Position numbers and translations under genes: made by a program
Shown: positions 44,175 through 54,800 of the stretch, in pieces
Position numbering within the stretch: position 1 is the stretch's first letter
Layout: each line of letters starts with the position of its first letter
Assembly: GCF_023159225.1 (NCBI RefSeq)
Contig: NC_063188.1
Span: 32,291,479-32,355,478, forward strand
Reading direction: 5' to 3'
Origin: Perognathus longimembris pacificus
Lineage: Eukaryota > Chordata > Mammalia > Rodentia > Heteromyidae
DNA length: 64,000 bases
The notes under the pieces: model-generated
The model's database searches: none
What the model was told of the DNA's origin: nothing
The model's input: only the letters and a program-made list of their open reading frames with translations

Positions 44175-44375
44175 TGTGGTAGTGGAGCCATACCTCTGGC
44201 ATTTTACTATTTGTTTTTCAGCTAGAGGCTCACTAATTGGTTGGAGTGGCTTGGGATTGTCATCCTCCTATCTCCACCTGGGATTACAAGTATGTACCAC
44301 TATACCCAGTTACCCTTTGGGTTTTTGAGACTAGGTTTCACTAGCCAGACCTGACCTCAAACTCACAATCTTTGT
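44175..44375 (-). repeat. B1-like/type B remnants, antisense
   Basis: 'ggattacaagtatgtaccac' and 'gacctgacctcaaactcac' indicate two worn antisense B1-like pieces. Confidence 0.5.
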
Positions 44376-44398
44376 ACCCCATCCTTTATTAGTATTTA

Positions 44399-44614
44399 TT
44401 TATTTATTATTATTTTTTTTTTGCCAGTCCTGGGGCTTGGACTCAGGGCCTGAGCACTGTCCCTGGCTTCTTCTTGCTCAAGGCTAGCACTCTGCCACTT
44501 GAGCCACAGTGCCACTTCTGGCCATTTTCTGTATATGTGGTGCTGGGGAATCGAACCTAGGGCCTCATGTATACGAGGCAAGCACTCTTGCCACTAGGCC
44601 ATATCCCCAGCCCC
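44399..44614 (-). mobile_element. Type A SINE, antisense, perfect 16-bp TSD
   Basis: A complete antisense dimer with a T-rich tail. The target duplication 'cctttattagtattta' is perfect at 44383-44398 and 44615-44630. Sequence is close to the other young copies. Confidence 0.96.
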
Positions 44615-44631
44615 CCTTTATTAGTATTTAA

Positions 44632-44738
44632 ATAGAGAGTGTTGCTATGTAGCCCCAGGCTGGCCTCGATCTCATTATGTAGTAAGTTTAGCCTTCTTGC
44701 CTTAGCCTCCTGAGGGCTTAAATTTCAGATGTATTGTC
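44632..44738 (-). repeat. B1-like element, antisense
   Basis: 'gttgctatgtagccccaggc', 'tggcctcgatctcattatg' and 'cttagcctcctgagggctta' form an antisense B1 monomer. Confidence 0.75.
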
Positions 44739-44841
44739 TTTTGCTCATCTTCCCATTGCCTTGTCCAGCCTTTCTGTTGGTTTTTTATGTGCTCTTTACA
44801 AGATTAGTTTTCTTTACAGAACACAGTTTTGAAAGACATAG

Positions 44842-44940
44842 CAGGGCTAGCAATGTAGTGTGGGGCAGAGCTCTTGCCTAACTTGTGCAAAGCCCTGGGT
44901 TCCATTCCCAGTGCCACAATAAAATGAAAAAAATAAAATA
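44842..44940 (+). repeat. ID-like SINE monomer
   Basis: 'gggctagcaatgtagtgtgg', 'cagagctcttgcctaac' and 'ccctgggttccattcccag' are an ID unit with an A-rich (AAATAAAAT) tail. Confidence 0.8.
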
Positions 44941-45064
44941 GGGAGGATGGGACGTGTAGTTATAGATTATCAGGCTCTTCTAAAGAGAAGTAGGCTTGGT
45001 AAGTCATCTAGAAGATAATACAAAATGATTTGTATGTGTTTGTTTCTTCATTAAACCTTCTATA

Positions 45065-45185
45065 GCACTTAAAAGATACTTACTGAGCACTATGTACCAG
45101 GCACTATGTTAAGCTTTTGGGATACATCAGTGACCAAAGGAGACATACGATCTCTACCTGATCTAGAGCTTACATTCATTTTCCT
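45065..45185 (-). repeat. MIR/L2-type ancient repeat
   Basis: 'gagcactatgtaccaggcac', 'gatacatcagtgaccaaagg' and 'agagcttacattcatt' are conserved blocks of an ancient antisense repeat. Confidence 0.6.
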
Positions 45186-45650
45186 ATGGGTTCATTCATT
45201 CTATAAACCCATTAGGCAGGCTCTGGGGCAGGGTAGATCAATAAGACAATTTTTCCCCCTCAGGGGTCAGTTTCAGCAGATGAGAAGGGAACCTATTATA
45301 CTACAGTGTGTGAGGTATATACAGAATGCTAATAGAGCAGTTGAAGATGGCATATAACTCAGATTGAAGGTTATATAAGAACCCCCAACGTTGACAAAGA
45401 GCAGGAGTAAGCTGTCAGGCTGAGAAAAAGGTAAGAAATAGCCTTGGCAACACAAAATCAGAGAAACATGAAACACATGATATTTGGGGATGATATGAGA
45501 GATAGTTCCTTACTGATGTCATGGGAAGAGACAAAGGTAATGGATGATGGACAGAGAGTTCTCAAACTTAGCTTAGTGTCTGGTATCTATTTGTTGTTCA
45601 TTACAAAGCTCTTGGTTGGGTTAATGAGTGAATAAAGTTCATGTAATATA
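45186..45650. other. Unassigned sequence
   Basis: No recognisable feature. Confidence 0.4.
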
Positions 45651-45654
45651 GTAG

Positions 45655-45860
45655 ATTGATATACTAATTATCTATTACTGTATAATAAATTTCTCCCAAG
45701 CTTGGCAGCTCAAAATAACAAATATTTATTATCATGCAGAGTATATAAAGGTCCCGGAGCTGTGAGTGACTTATCTGGGTAGTTCTTGCTCAGGGTGGCA
45801 ATCAAGCTGTTGGCTGGGCCAGTCATGTCAAGGTTCCAGTAGGACTAGATGGCCCAGTTC
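45655..45860 (-). repeat. MaLR/MLT1-like LTR fragment
   Basis: 'attatctattactgtataat', 'cttggcagctcaaaataac', 'aaatatttattatcatgcag' and 'gctgttggctgggccagtc' match the antisense end of MLT1-like LTRs (attactgtgtaacaaattacc...gcagtgg cttaaaacaac). Confidence 0.65.
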
Positions 45861-46043
45861 CATGCTCCCACACCAAGGGTCAAGCCTGACTGCTTTACTG
45901 GATACTGGTAATAAAAGCATTTCAGAGGAATTCTTCACAGGTATTAGCTACAAGCTATAATTATTAGCACCTAAGTAATTATAAGCTAAAAGGTATAATT
46001 ATTGGCTCCTAAGAATTGAGACATGGTAAAATCTATGTGGTGG

Positions 46044-46044
<1 letters not shown>

Positions 46045-46084
<40 letters not shown>
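46045..46084. repeat. (TG)20 microsatellite
   Basis: A 40-base TG array at the tail side of the antisense ID-like SINE that follows. Confidence 0.97.
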
Positions 46085-46086
<2 letters not shown>

Positions 46087-46172
46087 TTTTTTGGTGCTAA
46101 GGATAGAATCCCACTCCAGGTACTTGTACATGCTAAGCAAGTGCTCGACCACTGAGCTATATCTCAGCCTTT
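46085..46172 (-). repeat. ID-like SINE monomer, antisense
   Basis: A T-run, then 'gatagaatcccactccagg', 'acatgctaagcaagtgctcg' and 'accactgagctatatctc' give an antisense ID unit. Confidence 0.8.
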
Positions 46173-46770
46173 TGGTCAAAAAGACAGTGAACTGATAATT
46201 TGTGCTGTTTCAGGAATCCCCTTCCAGAACATCCCTTTAGATTGATTGGGGTGAAAGAAGCTGAGAGAAATGTATACATACAAGGTAAAGTGCAGAGGTA
46301 AAAGGACCTACACAGTAATCACGTGTTGGTCAAGTACCAGAGATAAACACGAAACAGGAGAGAAGAAAGGGGGTTTTTATTTGTAGAGGTGGAGTGGAAA
46401 GGATAAGTTGATTTGGGACCAAGTAGAGTTTGAGAGGTTTCTATGACCATCTATGTGAAAATACCTGGTTATGCAGCTCAGAAAAGAGAACTGGGCCAGA
46501 GATTTAGCAAATACAAGGTAAATATAAACATAGGAATGGATAAGATTGTTCAGAGAGCCATGTCCACTTAGAATGGAAGTTTTCCTAGAAAAGAATCACA
46601 GGCTCACCAGCAGTTATGTGATGGATGACAAAGTGCCTAGGAAGGAGTCAGGAGTGGCCAGAGGGAAAAAGAAAAATCTGCAGTATTGTGTCATTAAAGC
46701 CAAGCCAGGCTCTAATGAAAGAAGAAGGAAGGGTTAACAATGTCAATGCTACCTGGTTTTTTAAAAAAGT
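46173..46770. other. Unassigned sequence
   Basis: No confident assignment. Confidence 0.4.
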
Positions 46771-46772
46771 CT

Positions 46773-46980
46773 CTAGGTGGGAGTGGCTCATGCCTGTAAT
46801 CCTAGCTACTTAGAAGGCTAAAATCTGAGGGTTGCAGTTAGAAGCCAGCCTGCACAGAAAAATCCCTGAGATTTTTATCTCAAAGAAAAAAACAAACAAA
46901 ACCCACCAACCCAAAAGTTAGAAGTAAATTGTGGCTCAAGTGGTAGAGTTCTAGCCTGAAGCAAAAGAAGCACAGGGAAG

Positions 46981-46982
<2 letters not shown>
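46773..46982 (+). mobile_element. Type B SINE with (AC)30 tail
   Basis: 'gtggctcatgcctgtaatcc', 'gaagccagcctgcacag', a CAAA-rich linker, then 'gtggctcaagtggtagagtt' make the composite. It is truncated within the Geo-like unit and runs straight into the AC array. Confidence 0.85.

Positions 46983-47042
<60 letters not shown>
46983..47042. repeat. (AC)30 microsatellite
   Basis: A 60-base perfect AC array, the longest dinucleotide repeat in the window. It replaces the tail of a type B SINE. Confidence 0.98.
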
Positions 47043-47045
<3 letters not shown>

Positions 47046-47340
47046 CAGCAGGTAAGGGCCAAAAGAACTCCATTGCATTTACCAACCAGGAGATCACTGG
47101 TGTTCATAAGAATAATTCATGGGATAGAGGGAGGCACACCTGGCTGAGCCTCCTTCTCTAGGCTCTAAGGGCACCCGTTTGGGATTTACAGACTATAGTG
47201 CTAGAACTAACTCCTCAGATAGTTTTTCCCCCCCTTCCTTCACCTTCTTGGAGGTGTACATTCATGAAATTCATTGAAACTGCAGCCATCTTTGATCCGA
47301 TGATGACTGTGAATGATAACTGCTATCATTTATTGAGTAG
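47043..47340. other. Unassigned sequence
   Basis: No recognisable feature. Confidence 0.4.
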
Positions 47341-47341
47341 C

Positions 47342-47752
47342 TGGCTTTGGTTTAGATGTGGCTTATCCCCTCCAAAACCATTGAAATTTGGTCTCCAGTG
47401 TTACAGGGTTGAGAAGTGGTGGGATGTGTGGGTCACAGGAGTTCTGTTCTCACAAAGGAAATAATGCCATTCTCATTGAACTGGGTCATTTCTTGTGGGA
47501 GTGACTGAATTCTCACTTCCACGGGATTAGGTTAGTTACCTTAAGAGCAAAGTATACACAGTAAGGGAGCCCTTCTTGTCTCTTCTGCATATGCCCACCT
47601 GCCTTTCTCCTTTTCCACTAGTTCCAGACCCTCACCAGATGCAGCCATCCAATCAGACTTCCAGCTTCTAGAAGAGTGAGCTAAATAAAACTTCTTTTCC
47701 TTTATAAATTATCCAGGCATTTTGCTATAGCAATGGTATATAAACTAAAACA
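47342..47752 (+). repeat. MaLR LTR (MST/MLT1-like), near full length
   Basis: It starts 'tggctttggtttagatgtgg' and ends 'ataaactaaaaca'. In between are 'gtgggagtgactgaattctc', 'gagtgagctaaataaaactt' and 'cttttcctttataaattatc', in MaLR order. A poly(A) signal lies inside 'gctaaataaaac'. No clear target duplication remains. Confidence 0.85.
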
Positions 47753-48285
47753 AATGCCAAACATTTTGTGTAGCTATTCTGAATTAAATAAGTTTACATA
47801 TGTCAACTTATGTATTATTCCCCCTTTCAAAAATGGAGAATCAAATGGCCTACACTGCAGTATAAGTCCAGTTTGAGTTGATATCGGCCACATCAAGAAA
47901 GAGGTAAACCAAGATTCCCTAGGAACACTTTAGCTGCCATTCGCTTCAAGAAAGTAAGTTATTGGGACAGATCTCACTGGATTGGGGCTCTCCTAGCATC
48001 CAGGGCACCATCTTCAGCACTGGAAAGCACCTCACACAAACTTCCTTTGTTCTTGGATCCTGAGGAAGTTCCATATACCCCACATATCTCGCTGAATGAA
48101 ACATTTTACGTTAAGGAGCACTGAGACCAGGTTGCCCCTTTAAATGGAGCAGTGTGGAGACTGCCAGCATCCTAGTTTATCAATGAGCTCTCAAGGGATG
48201 CCCCTCCAGGTGTCTATTTGTTGCTTGAAGCTCTTAGCACAGTCTGTGCCTCTCATCAGCTCATCAGTTCCACAGTGTAGGCAGT
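47753..48285. other. Unassigned sequence
   Basis: No recognisable feature. Confidence 0.4.
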
Positions 48286-48289
48286 TCAC

Positions 48290-48440
48290 CTTCTACTAGG
48301 ATAAAATTTTCAAAAGGCAGAAACAGAATTTTATATATGTGATATCTTCCATGGCTTCTCAGCTCTTAGCACAGAACTAGACTCCCAATATCTTCAAGTA
48401 GTATTTGTTGAATCAATGAATGAAGAATGGATGAATTATT
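48290..48440 (+). repeat. L2 3' end
   Basis: 'cttctactaggataaaattt', 'ggcagaaacagaattttat' and 'gctcttagcacagaactag' then 'tatttgttgaatcaatgaatg' fit the L2 3' terminus including its tail. Confidence 0.75.
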
Positions 48441-49105
48441 CCTGAATACAAGCCTTCTAGCTTAACCTATACTTCTGTTCACAACCAGACTAAATTCCCA
48501 GTCCAGAAGAGCATCCATTTCTTCTTTTGATGTCAGGGTCAATGAACAGGTGTGGGAGGTTAGATCATTTGATTCAATTTCACAAGTGTTTAGTAAGCCT
48601 TCCATAAACCCAGGACTGTGTCCTATGTCCCCTCGGAAAGGAGACACACCTAGGTAATGTAAAGGTTTTTAAAATGCATATTTAAAACTTAGAAAAAGAT
48701 ATTAACAGTAACATGACAAACAGTCATGTGCTCATGACCTTCCTTGAAAAGTAAGTCATAAGCAGTATGCACAGCTTAGAGGCTCTGGAAATCAAGAACC
48801 TTCAAAGAAATGTTCAGCATAATTCCTTTTCAAACAAAACCTAAACTGGACTGACCTGAAGCTAATTCATGCTGTTCATGTATGCTATCAATGGTAACAA
48901 ATCATACATCTCACTGAAAAGAAAAATTTCAATGCCTGATACTGGGGTGTTGCCCAGACCTTTCTAGGCATGTTATTAAGTGTGTGGCTTATGATTTTAT
49001 GAACTTTCTCAAATCCAAGCAAGTATGAACTCCAAAACACACATGGTTATCACTGTAAGGATATGGTCTATTGGGCTACTATTTGGGGCTTGGTTACTAA
49101 ATAGT
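48441..49105. other. Unassigned sequence
   Basis: No recognisable feature. Confidence 0.4.
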
Positions 49106-49107
49106 GG

Positions 49108-49442
49108 TGCTACTTTTCTTGGGGGTGGTAGTACTGTAGTTTGAACTCAGGGCCTTGAGCTTGCTAGGCACTTTGCACTGAGCCACCATATCAGCCCTGT
49201 TTTCTGCTGGTTATTTTTGAGATAGGATTTTGCTTCCTGTCAGTCATGTGCTTGGACTGTGATCTCTCTATTTAGGCTTCTTTCCACAGCAAGATTGACA
49301 GGCCTGTGTTACCACATCCAGCTTTCCCCCAGTGACATAGACCCTTGTGGGCTTTTCTGCCCAGACTAATCTGGAACTATAATCCTCCCATCTCAGCCTC
49401 CCAAGTAGTTAGGACTGTAGGTGTGAGTCACTGGCACTTGAT
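49108..49442 (-). repeat. ID-like + two B1-like units, antisense cluster
   Basis: An antisense ID unit ('gtttgaactcagggccttg', 'actgagccaccatatcagc') is followed by two antisense B1-like bodies (about 49200-49320 and 49340-49442). The order resembles a B4-like composite plus one more B1-like unit. Confidence 0.7.
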
Positions 49443-49845
49443 CTAAACAGTGGGATTTTATTGTTTGTTTTCATTTTGTTTGCTTGTTTTCAATGCTACT
49501 CAAAAGCAGGAAGAAAGGAGGGGATAAAAAGTATTAGGGGCAATCACCCCCTCATTCTTTCAGCTCTACCTCCACATCTTATCTTTAGACTCTACATTTC
49601 TTTCAGCCTCTTGCCTGATTCACTTGGAGCTTCAACTTACATAAATTCCTTGCACCAACATTTTTATATTCTCCAACCTCTTTCTAGGTCTCAGCTTCTG
49701 TGCCTTCCTCTTGTTATCTCAGCCCACCTGAAGTTCTAAATCACCAACTCTGGACTTCCACATCCAAGCCTTGCTTAGGACAACTCTTTGTCCTCTAGAT
49801 CTGCCTTTCTTTTTTGTCCTATATAGTCCAGTTTTCTTCTAAAAC
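49443..49845. other. Unassigned sequence
   Basis: Pyrimidine-rich sense sequence that may be L2-derived, but no block matches cleanly. Confidence 0.35.
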
Positions 49846-49849
49846 TTAT

Positions 49850-49968
49850 TTTCTTGGTATAGTGATGCACAGTTGCAGTCCTAGCACATAAGAGGCTGAG
49901 AGGCAAGAAGATCACAGGTAAACCGGGCTACATAGTAACACCCAACTAAAAAAAAAAAAAAATCAAAA
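49850..49968 (+). repeat. B1-like monomer
   Basis: 'gtatagtgatgcacagttgc', 'agtcctagcacataagaggc' and 'aaaccgggctacatagtaac' form a sense B1 with an A14 tail. Confidence 0.8.
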
Positions 49969-49969
49969 G

Positions 49970-50765
49970 CCCAGCCCCTCCCCCCAACCAACAGTCATAC
50001 TTAAGCTAAAAGTAAGACAATTTAAAGAAAGAAAACTAAGTATCTATAATGATATATTGTTATATGACTAAAAAATCACAATAATAGTTCTCGCACAATT
50101 CTAAGGACCTTGTTCCATACATCGGTTCTTGAATGAAAGCATTTTTTGGAATGATGGGCCATCTAGTGGCAAATGAAAGATGGCAAGTTTTCCAGCATGA
50201 GAAACCAATGAATCTCTAGAAGAGTGGGTCAACCCTTCAACCCCACTACACTCTGATAGATCCCAAAGAACCAATCCACAAACTTGCATGTAGAGCAGTA
50301 GTCAAAATTAGGAAGAGCTGCATGAGATGTATAACTTTATCCTGTGTTTGTTATATTGTTGACACACATATGCACGTATATACTACATGTTTATAAATCA
50401 GTCTTCATGGCCAAATTCAGGAACTCCACAAATCATTTTTGCATCCCAAGAGATTTTGTATCAGGACAATGTAAGTAACTGCCTTGTGTCAATGATTTAT
50501 TCTGGGAATTCACATTAAGAGCGAATTAATGTTGTGCAAGAGAGGAAATTGCTGTTTGAGAAGGAGATGGATTTCAAATCATATTTCCCAATTTCATAAA
50601 TTGAGACTTCAATTTAAATCTGTCATATATTCCAATTGATAGTCATTTATTCATCCAGCTAACATTTAGTAATCCATTTAATCACATACAAAGACACTAT
50701 GGTGTTGTTAATATACATCTGCATTTTACAAACAGAGATACGTAATGTAACTAAGAAATACATAT
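49970..50765. other. Unassigned sequence containing a CTCF-like motif
   Basis: No repeat recognised over about 800 bases. A CTCF-type core lies at 50157-50169 and is listed separately. Confidence 0.4.
50157..50169 (-). promoter_or_regulatory. CTCF-like core motif
   Basis: On the minus strand the site reads CCACTAGATGGCC, matching the CTCF core CCASYAGRKGGC at all twelve positions. One 12-mer with this degeneracy can occur by chance in 64 kb, so occupancy is unproven. Confidence 0.45.
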
Positions 50766-50767
50766 AG

Positions 50768-50885
50768 TAGAAACCAGGCATGGTGTTGCATGCCTATAAT
50801 CCCAGAACTTTAGAGGCAGAGGCTGGAGGATGTGAGTTTAAGGCCAGTCTGGGCCACATAATGAAACTCTACCTCAAAAAGCTAT
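50768..50885 (+). repeat. B1-like monomer
   Basis: 'ggcatggtgttgcatgcctat', 'aatcccagaactttagagg' and 'gtttaaggccagtctgggcc' then 'aactctacctcaaaaa' make the best-preserved monomeric B1 in the window. Confidence 0.9.
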
Positions 50886-51120
50886 TTTTAAAAATCTCAG
50901 CTAAGCAAAAATAAAAAAAGAGAAAGAAATATGTATAGAAGAGCTGGACACAGTCCAAATACAGTGAATTACAGGAAGCCTAGAAATGTGCTCCCTCCAT
51001 TCTCTCCAAGTTAGCTGCAATAGTTAATAAACATATAGGCTCTCAATTTTCAGCAATCATTCTTCGCTGAATTACCAGAATAGCTGAGACTTACAGCTGT
51101 TATTCATCAGTAAAATCATC
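50886..51120. other. Unassigned sequence
   Basis: No recognisable feature. Confidence 0.4.
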
Positions 51121-51121
51121 T

Positions 51122-51222
51122 TTATAGCTGAGTATAGAGGCACATACCTGTAATCCCAATGACTGGGAGGCCAAGGCACAAAGATCATGGAGAGAGACTG
51201 TCTCAAAACAAAACCGAAGAGG
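51122..51222 (+). repeat. B1-like monomer, internally deleted
   Basis: 'gcacatacctgtaatcccaa', 'gactgggaggccaaggc' and 'gagactgtctcaaaacaaaa' are B1 ends. The middle ('agttcgaggccagcctgg') is missing. Confidence 0.8.
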
Positions 51223-51470
51223 TGAATAATGTATGTAATTACTTCAACTGTTTCAGAGTGGTCTGTCTTTAAGAGTGATTACCTCACGCAGTTTCTGGGT
51301 GCGTCTTGGTCTTACCACTAAGAGTTAGTTATGCATCCTAAGATATGAAGCCAGAACACTAGATCATTCTAAGTCCTTAGATTTTTCAAAAAGTTTGATC
51401 TGGAGCAAAGGATCCAACCTGTGTCTGTCTGTGACAACAGTAATAATGTAGGGTCTGTTTAAATGGCTTC
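51223..51470. other. Unassigned sequence
   Basis: No recognisable feature. Confidence 0.4.
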
Positions 51471-51474
51471 TAGA

Positions 51475-51655
51475 CTATTACAAACCACCCTTACAAAGAG
51501 TCCTTGAACTAGATACTATCCTTCTCTCTACTGTACATATGAGACTACTAAGACACACAGAAGTGAAGGACTTGAACTTGCCTCAGATGACTTAGCTAGT
51601 ATCAAAGGCAAGATTTGAACCAAGGCCTGCAAGTACTAAATCCTGCATCATGAAG
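51475..51655 (-). repeat. MIR SINE, antisense
   Basis: 'gtacatatgagactactaag', 'gatgacttagctagtatc' and 'gcaagatttgaaccaaggc' are the antisense MIR order. Confidence 0.75.
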
Positions 51656-51899
51656 CTAGGTGCATGACATGTGCATACTTCTACCCTTCCACTACTTACA
51701 CAAAGGCAAGCTCATAGCATTTCGTAGTCTAGCAAACTTTACCAGATGGCCTCAGATGTTTTAATGGCAGGAACTGATGTTATTAGAGAGTTTAATATTT
51801 CCTCACAACAATTTAGAAACAAACTTCAAACTCTTAGAAGCAAAGTAAGTGGCTTTGAAAACGTGATTTCTCAATCTACTTGATTCAAAACTGCTTGGG
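51656..51899. other. Unassigned sequence
   Basis: No recognisable feature. Confidence 0.4.
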
Positions 51900-51904
51900 G
51901 TACC

Positions 51905-52366
51905 TGATGGAAAGTGACTTAACCTAAAGCACTCACCTTTCTCCCTGACAGCCATATCTCAGAACTGTCCTTGCTGTAGACCTCTCTGAATCAGCTCCTC
52001 TCACCATCCCCCTTGAACAAATGCACTGTGCATTTTTCAAGAAGAGCCTGAGATCAAGGCCATGTCTGATGCTGATGCCCCTGACTAACACAGAGACTGT
52101 TGAGACCTTGAAACTCCTCAGTCAAAATAACATTGCTCACTCACCCAGCCTCTATGTCACCCCATTTCCACCTCCCTCCAACTTCTCTCTTTCTTTGAAT
52201 ACTTAAAGAGACCCTAGTTGTAAGGGGGTGCACTATTTCCCCCTCAGTCATGCTGAAGGAGACTTGGTCGTCCTTCCCAGGCTTCATTTCTAAATAAAGA
52301 CTGTTTGTCAAGTTTGCTTTCTGCCTTTTTTATAAGCTGATAGCCCCGGGACTCAGTTTCCTTACA
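51905..52366 (+). mobile_element. Solo LTR with 5-bp target duplication
   Basis: This 462-base element starts TG and ends CA and is flanked by 'gtacc' at 51900-51904 and 52367-52371. A poly(A) signal AATAAA lies at 52293-52298, followed by 'gactgtttgtcaagtttgc' as a U5-like segment. There is no clear TATA box and the terminal inverted repeat is weak, so I am less sure than for the other two. It lies directly beside the 3' end of an antisense L1. Confidence 0.72.
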
Positions 52367-52399
52367 GTACCTACTTTATTTTTTCATGTAATCTCTGTA

Positions 52400-53640
52400 C
52401 TTTATTTTTTTTTCACTTAGCTATCACTTTCCCATTTACTTTTCTGCCTCCAGGGGGTACCTCACCCTAAACATCTCCTCTTTTACAATCATATCATATT
52501 ATTACTTTTTTCTTTTTGAGTCTAGATTCTGCACACAACTACATAAGAGAGAGAACATGCAATACTTATTTTTGAGCTGGGTTTATTTTGTTCAACATAG
52601 TGTTCTCCAGCTTCAACCATTTCGCGCAAATGACATGATTTCATTCCTTTTAGCGGCTAAATAATATTCCATTATATGTATGTTCTAAGTTTTCTTTACC
52701 CTATTATCCATTGTTGGGTTTCTAGGCTGCAACCATATCTTTTTTTTTTGGCTCTTAATTTGTTTATTCATCAGACACATACCACTGAACCCCCGAGGGC
52801 TGTGCACAGTGAGAGGTGCTGGGCATACAGTGGCTGGCTTACAGAGCCCAGTGGATCCTTGTGCATCCATATCTTGAATATTATAAATAGTGTTTCTATA
52901 AGCAGGTAGGTTTCTCTCTTGTAAGTTGATGTGCATTCCTTTTTGGTACATGTCCAAAACTGGTATAATAGGATCATAGGGCAACTCAATTTGTAGTTTT
53001 TGAGGAACTTTCATACTGACTTCCACAGGGGCTAACCTAATTTACATTTCTACCAACAATGTAAAAGGAGTTTTTTCCTCTGCCCTATCCCTTTTCCTCC
53101 TCTTCTCTGAATCCTCATCAGCATTTGTTATTTGTTTTCTTGGTGACAGCCATTGTGACCAGGGTGAGTTGGAACCTAAATATAGTTTTAATTTCTATTT
53201 CCTCTGTGACTAAGGATGTTGAGCACGTCTTAATACATTTATTGGCCATTTGTACTTCTTTTGAGAACAGTCTGCTGTTTGTTTGCCCACTTATTAATTG
53301 GATCATTTATTCTTCTGGTAGTTACTTGTTTGGGGTTATTATATGTTCTGTATATTAATACTTTATCTGATGGATAGCCTGTAAAGATTTTCTCCCATTC
53401 TGTAGATTCTCTCTTTATTCTGATAATCATTTCCTTTGCTGTGTAAAACCTTTTAATTTGAAGCAATCCCATTTTTCAATTTTTGTTGTTATTTTCTGAG
53501 ATATTTGAGTTCTAAAAAGAAAGTCATTGACTAAGCCTATGTCTTCAAACATTTTCCCTACACTTTCCTGTACTAGTTTCAATGTTTTTAGGCTTTAAAG
53601 TATTGGATCCATTTTGAATTTATTTCTGTACAGGAGGAAG
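52400..53640 (-). mobile_element. L1 ORF2 3' part and 3' UTR, antisense
   Basis: Read on the minus strand this is an L1 from the ORF2 C-terminal third to its 3' UTR. On the plus strand it shows 'gattttctcccattctgtag', 'tttcctttgctgtgtaaaac', 'ctaccaacaatgtaaaagg' and 'gaatcctcatcagcatttg'. Frames over it give L1-like peptide with LPYDPIIPVL, similar to the conserved LPFDPAIPLL. The reading frame is broken. A 122-base retrocopy interrupts it at 52741-52862. Confidence 0.9.
52741..52862 (-). pseudogene. Retrocopy of an mRNA 3' end inside an L1
   Basis: On the minus strand this 122-base insert ends with an AATAAA signal (plus-strand 'tttatt' at 52763-52768), about 13 bases of spacer and an A9 tail (T-run 52741-52749). 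A 12-base target duplication flanks it: 'gcaaccatatct' (52729-52740) and 'gcatccatatct' (52863-52874). Removing the insert restores a continuous L1 alignment ('ccatatcttgaatattat'). It has all marks of an L1-mediated, 5'-truncated processed pseudogene. The body matches no SINE here, and I do not recognise the parent gene. Confidence 0.85.
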
Positions 53641-53680
53641 AGAAAAGAAGAAGAAAGGTGAAGGGGGGGGATGGATGTCG
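53630..53680. repeat. Purine-rich tract
   Basis: A run of AGG/GAA-type purines ends in G8. It lies at the 5' edge of the antisense L1. Confidence 0.8.
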
Positions 53681-53743
53681 AGTTTCAGTTTTGCAAGTTG
53701 AAAAAGTTACAGATATCTGTTATATAATAATCTGAATATACTT

Positions 53744-53828
53744 AGAAGTGGTTCTGTGGCTCCAGTGGTAGAGAGCTAGCCTCGAGCAAAAGAAGCTCAG
53801 GGACAGTTCCCAGGACTGGCAGAAAAAA
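53744..53828 (+). repeat. Geo-like SINE unit without an ID-like head
   Basis: 'tggttctgtggctccagtgg', 'tagagagctagcctcgagc' and 'cagttcccaggactggc' with an A-run form the 3' unit only. It may be a 5'-truncated type A or B copy. Confidence 0.8.
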
Positions 53829-54598
53829 TGTTAAGGTGGTCAATGTAATGTTATGGGCATTTAATTATTTTTTCAGTGATGAATATTGAACCAGAACATG
53901 GCAGAAGCTAAATGTGCACTGTAATACTCAGCTACATGCATTCCAGTCCCTGTTGTTACATATTTTTGCCACAGCAGTGTAGATCTAAATTAAATGTCAC
54001 CCTAGAGACACTGAATCTGAATTTATGGATGGGAGCTGTGATGTGCATTTTTAAACAAGCTCCCCATAGGATGTTAATCTCCTCCAAATTTTGAGAATTA
54101 TCTTCATTGCTACATATTTGATATCATGATCTTAGTGTCTCCTTTCCCCAAGAATATCTCTGTGCACTTTCACTTGCTGCCAGCTAGTGTGCTTAGAGAA
54201 TGTAAATCCATTTTCTTATTAGCCATAGCAGAAAGGAATCCAAAAGGTAAATATGCTGCAAAAATAGGTTATTTAGTCTATTCCCAAGCATGACAGATGA
54301 CTTTGGATCTGGAACAGTTTTAGATTACCCATGACTCTGATCTTCTCCATTAGAGTGAGTAATTGGAAGCTAGTTCTGTGTATGCTTACAGAGATTATAT
54401 TAAATTGTTCACATTAGATAAATCTCAGCCTGTGGTGATGTCTGGAAGAAGCAGTGGTAAGAATATTAATGAGCATTTTCCCTGAAATGAGAATGTATAA
54501 CTTCTAAATAACCACCGAAGGGCCCTGCTTTTATTGTCACAAATTAGGGAGCTGCTGAGAAGGGACCTGTTTGATTGAAGCCCAGTGTCAGACGAGGG
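53829..54598. other. Unassigned, mostly repeat-poor sequence
   Basis: Largely unrecognised. A short MER5-like piece ('gtgatgtgcatttttaaac', 'aagctcccca') lies at about 54040-54070. Confidence 0.4.
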
Positions 54599-54599
54599 A

Positions 54600-54777
54600 T
54601 AAGAGTACTATCTCATATATACTGGGTACTTACCATGTACCAGGCACACAGCTCAAATACTGCCCAAAGCCGATCTCACTCAGTTCTTACCCTAGGCCTC
54701 AAGACAGGTGCTGTCATTACTCTTCCTTTGCAAATGGTTAAGGGAGGCTCAGAGGGCCTAGAAGCCTTGCTGAAGAG
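54600..54777 (-). repeat. MIR SINE, antisense
   Basis: 'gggtacttaccatgtaccagg', 'ctcactcagttcttaccc' and 'tttgcaaatggttaagggagg' are the antisense MIR order. Confidence 0.75.
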
Positions 54778-54800
54778 TATATCCTCCTCCTGGGAGGAGG

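Noticed and set aside
16093..47078. Cysteine/valine and threonine/histidine repeat peptides
   Set aside because: They are translations of the GT/CA microsatellites at 16.1, 26.4, 32.2 and 47.0 kb.
52685..53026. 113-aa frame with L1 ORF2-like C-terminus as a gene
   Set aside because: It is a fragment of a dead antisense L1 and its tail crosses the retrocopy. It is not an independent gene.
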